From an uncultured Pseudohongiella sp. (GTDB lineage Bacteria > Pseudomonadota > Gammaproteobacteria > Pseudomonadales > Pseudohongiellaceae), in contig CACBCS010000010.1 of the NCBI GenBank assembly GCA_902537815.1, positions 1 to 63,642 of the forward strand: a stretch of 63,642 bases of DNA. Direction: 5' to 3'. The translations under genes were made by a program, and so were the position numbers. Below are positions 61,838 through 63,642 of this stretch, one piece after another. The stretch's first letter is position 1, and each line of letters opens with the position of its first letter. The notes beneath the pieces were generated by a model. That model was not told the origin of the DNA. It worked only from the letters and a program-made list of their open reading frames with translations, and searched no databases.

Positions 61838-63642
61838 TCATTCGGCAAACTCGGCCTTTTCTTCCTCAGTGATTTCCTTAATGCTGAGTTTGATCCGCCC
61901 TCTGGCGTCCAGATCAGTGCACTTAACCAGCACTTCCTCACCTTCAGAGAGATACTGCTTCACGTCTTCAACTCTTTCCTGAGAAATTTGTGAGATATGC
62001 ACCAGGCCGTCCTTGCCGGGCAGAATCGTTACGAACGCACCAAAATCAACGATTCGCGCAACCGTGCCCTTGTACAGCCTGCCCACTTCCGCTTCGGCAG
62101 TGATCGCATTCACCATGTCCAGCGCTGCGTCACGGGAATCTGCATCTTCACCATAAATGCGAACGTTTCCGTCGTCATCAATATCAACCGAAGCACCCGT
62201 CTCTTCGGTGATGCCGCGAATGACCGCTCCGCCTTTGCCGATGACGTCGCGAATCTTGTCCGGATCAATCTTAATTGTCGCCATGGCCGGCGCATTTTCA
62301 GACACCGTTGGCCGCGCTTCTGAGATCACCTTATTCATCTCGCCCAGGATGTGCTGACGTGCGTCATGAGCCTGAGCCAAGGCGATTTCCATGATTTCTT
62401 CAGTGATACCCTGAATCTTGATGTCCATTTGAAGGGCGGTGACTCCGTTTGAAGTACCAGCAACCTTGAAATCCATGTCGCCGAGGTGGTCTTCATCCCC
62501 GAGGATGTCGGTCAGAACGGCAAAGCGCTCTCCTTCCTTGATCAGGCCCATTGCGATACCGGCAACCGGTGCGGATACAGGAACACCGGCATCCATCATT
62601 GACAGGCTGCTGCCGCACACGCTGGCCATGGAGCTGGAACCGTTGGATTCGGTGATTTCAGAAACCACTCGAATCGCATAGGGAAATTCCTCTTCACTGG
62701 GCATTACCGCCGCCACCCCACGGCGCGCGAGACGGCCATGGCCTATTTCGCGACGCTTGGGTCCGCTCATAAAGCCTGTCTCACCGACAGAAAAGGGCGG
62801 AAAATTATAGTGCAGCATAAAGGGGTCTTTCTTCGAGCCGTCCAGACCTTCAATCAGCTGTGCATCTCGAACCGCACCCAGCGTAGTAACAACCAGTGCC
62901 TGAGTCTCGCCACGCGTAAAAAGCGCAGACCCGTGCGCTTTCGGCAAAACGCCGGTTTCCACTTCGATGGCACGAACAGTCGTCGTATCGCGGCCGTCGA
63001 TTCTTGGCGACCCGTCAAGAATGCTGTTGCGCACAGTCCGCTTCTCAAGTGCGCCAAAGGCATCCGATACCTCTCCGGCCGAAGGCCCGCCTTCCTCACT
63101 GGCAAGCGCTTCGATCGCCTGCTGCTTGATCTCACCGACTGCCTCATATCGCTGCATTTTTTCCGAGATCTTGTACGCCTCGGCGACGGCGGCGCCAAAG
63201 CGCTCAACGAGAGCATCCTTAAGCGTGGTGTTTTCTGCCTCAGGCTGCCAGTCCCATGCCAGTTTGCCGGCTTCCGCTTTCAGCTCATTGATCGCGTTGA
63301 TGACCGCCTGCATTTCCTGATGTGCAAAAAGCACGGCGCCCAGCATTTGATCTTCACTGAGCTGCTTGGCCTCAGACTCAACCATCAGTACCGCAGATTG
63401 CGTACCCGCAACCACCATGTCCAACAGTGAACCTTCCTGAGCCTCATAGTTGGGATTGAGTACATATCCGTGCTCTGCATCATAGCCGACGCGAGCAGCA
63501 CCAATCGGTTCAGCGAATGGAATTCCTGAAATGGCCAGAGAAGCAGACGCACCGATCATGGCGGCGATATCCGGATCCTGTGTCTTACCGCCAGAAACGA
63601 CAGTGCAGATCACCTGTACTTCGTTCATAAAGCCTTTCGGGA
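61838..63642 (-). CDS. pnp: Polynucleotide phosphorylase, 5' part beyond window
   Basis: About 601 codons of the C-terminal part of PNPase are present. The frame continues through the window edge, where [10 protein letters not shown] corresponds to an internal segment near residue 100 of the E. coli protein, so the first RNase PH domain begins outside. The visible parts are the rest of RNase PH domain 1, the helical linker, RNase PH domain 2 with [18 protein letters not shown] and [10 protein letters not shown], the KH domain ([13 protein letters not shown]) and the S1 domain ([15 protein letters not shown]...). PNPase degrades RNA phosphorolytically and joins the degradosome. The usual rpsO lies beyond the edge if present. 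Confidence 0.96.
   Translation of the reverse strand, partial: PKGFMNEVQVICTVVSGGKTQDPDIAAMIGASASLAISGIPFAEPIGAARVGYDAEHGYVLNPNYEAQEGSLLDMVVAGTQSAVLMVESEAKQLSEDQMLGAVLFAHQEMQAVINAINELKAEAGKLAWDWQPEAENTTLKDALVERFGAAVAEAYKISEKMQRYEAVGEIKQQAIEALASEEGGPSAGEVSDAFGALEKRTVRNSILDGSPRIDGRDTTTVRAIEVETGVLPKAHGSALFTRGETQALVVTTLGAVRDAQLIEGLDGSKKDPFMLHYNFPPFSVGETGFMSGPKRREIGHGRLARRGVAAVMPSEEEFPYAIRVVSEITESNGSSSMASVCGSSLSMMDAGVPVSAPVAGIAMGLIKEGERFAVLTDILGDEDHLGDMDFKVAGTSNGVTALQMDIKIQGITEEIMEIALAQAHDARQHILGEMNKVISEARPTVSENAPAMATIKIDPDKIRDVIGKGGAVIRGITEETGASVDIDDDGNVRIYGEDADSRDAALDMVNAITAEAEVGRLYKGTVARIVDFGAFVTILPGKDGLVHISQISQERVEDVKQYLSEGEEVLVKCTDLDARGRIKLSIKEITEEEKAEFAE

Noticed and set aside
1..63642. CRISPR arrays, insertion sequences, tRNA or rRNA genes, phage genes
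   Set aside because: No regularly spaced repeats, transposase motifs, cloverleaf sequences or structural phage proteins were seen on either strand.

Overview
The window reads as a chromosomal segment of a moderately GC-rich, aerobic, heterotrophic gammaproteobacterium, probably free-living and plausibly marine. The evidence is an IscR-controlled suf operon whose IscR and SufS key residues fall at the same positions as in E. coli, a split haem/ferroxidase bacterioferritin pair as in Pseudomonas, a PNPase of the gammaproteobacterial type, and many secreted hydrolases, amidohydrolases, PQQ and cytochrome c enzymes and lipid-modifying di-iron membrane enzymes. I cannot name the genus. I saw no rRNA, tRNA, CRISPR array, insertion sequence or prophage.

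Layout. 1-12.7 kb: exported and lipid-related genes, namely a partial lipoprotein, an amidohydrolase, an SGNH esterase, a sterol-desaturase-family enzyme next to a phytanoyl-CoA-dioxygenase-like protein, a B3-type metallo-beta-lactamase-fold enzyme, a PhoD-like phosphatase, a glutamate-type dehydrogenase and a second sterol-desaturase-family enzyme. 12.7-21 kb: a quinohaemoprotein PQQ dehydrogenase divergent from a beta-helix protein, a methyltransferase gene interrupted by one in-frame TAG, a DUF819 membrane protein and a PqaA-like protein. 21-25.3 kb: two alpha/beta hydrolases around a TetR regulator, with a clear palindromic operator in the divergent promoter shared with an NhaC-type antiporter. 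25.3-33.5 kb: a CHAT-like protein lacking any cysteine in its catalytic half, then iscR-sufBCDSA-sufT-sufE with a near-consensus type 1 IscR box. 33.7-38.6 kb: an MFS transporter, acyl-CoA ligase, YqaA-like protein and alginate-export-type porin.

39.3-44.6 kb is the most distinctive part. A single 897-residue polypeptide joins CcoN (cbb3 oxidase subunit I), CcoO and two extra cytochrome c domains. It is followed by an ATGA-coupled 56-residue membrane protein and an ATGA-coupled TsdA-type thiosulfate dehydrogenase that appears membrane-anchored. On the opposite strand lie a Tat-exported DsrE-like protein and an unknown secreted protein. Together they suggest a compact unit passing electrons from thiosulfate to oxygen.

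44.8-63.6 kb: a DUF169 protein and a D-aminoacylase-type lipoprotein, a two-gene bacterioferritin operon with terminator, an HNH protein, an ADP-ribosylglycohydrolase, a META protein, a desaturase, an exported KatG, a SOUL protein, PPK2, two alpha/beta hydrolases, a cytochrome c/copper-monooxygenase-like pair, and the 3' part of pnp with its terminator. Where an open frame began far upstream of a signal peptide or Shine-Dalgarno sequence, the start was moved and the reason is given in the entry.
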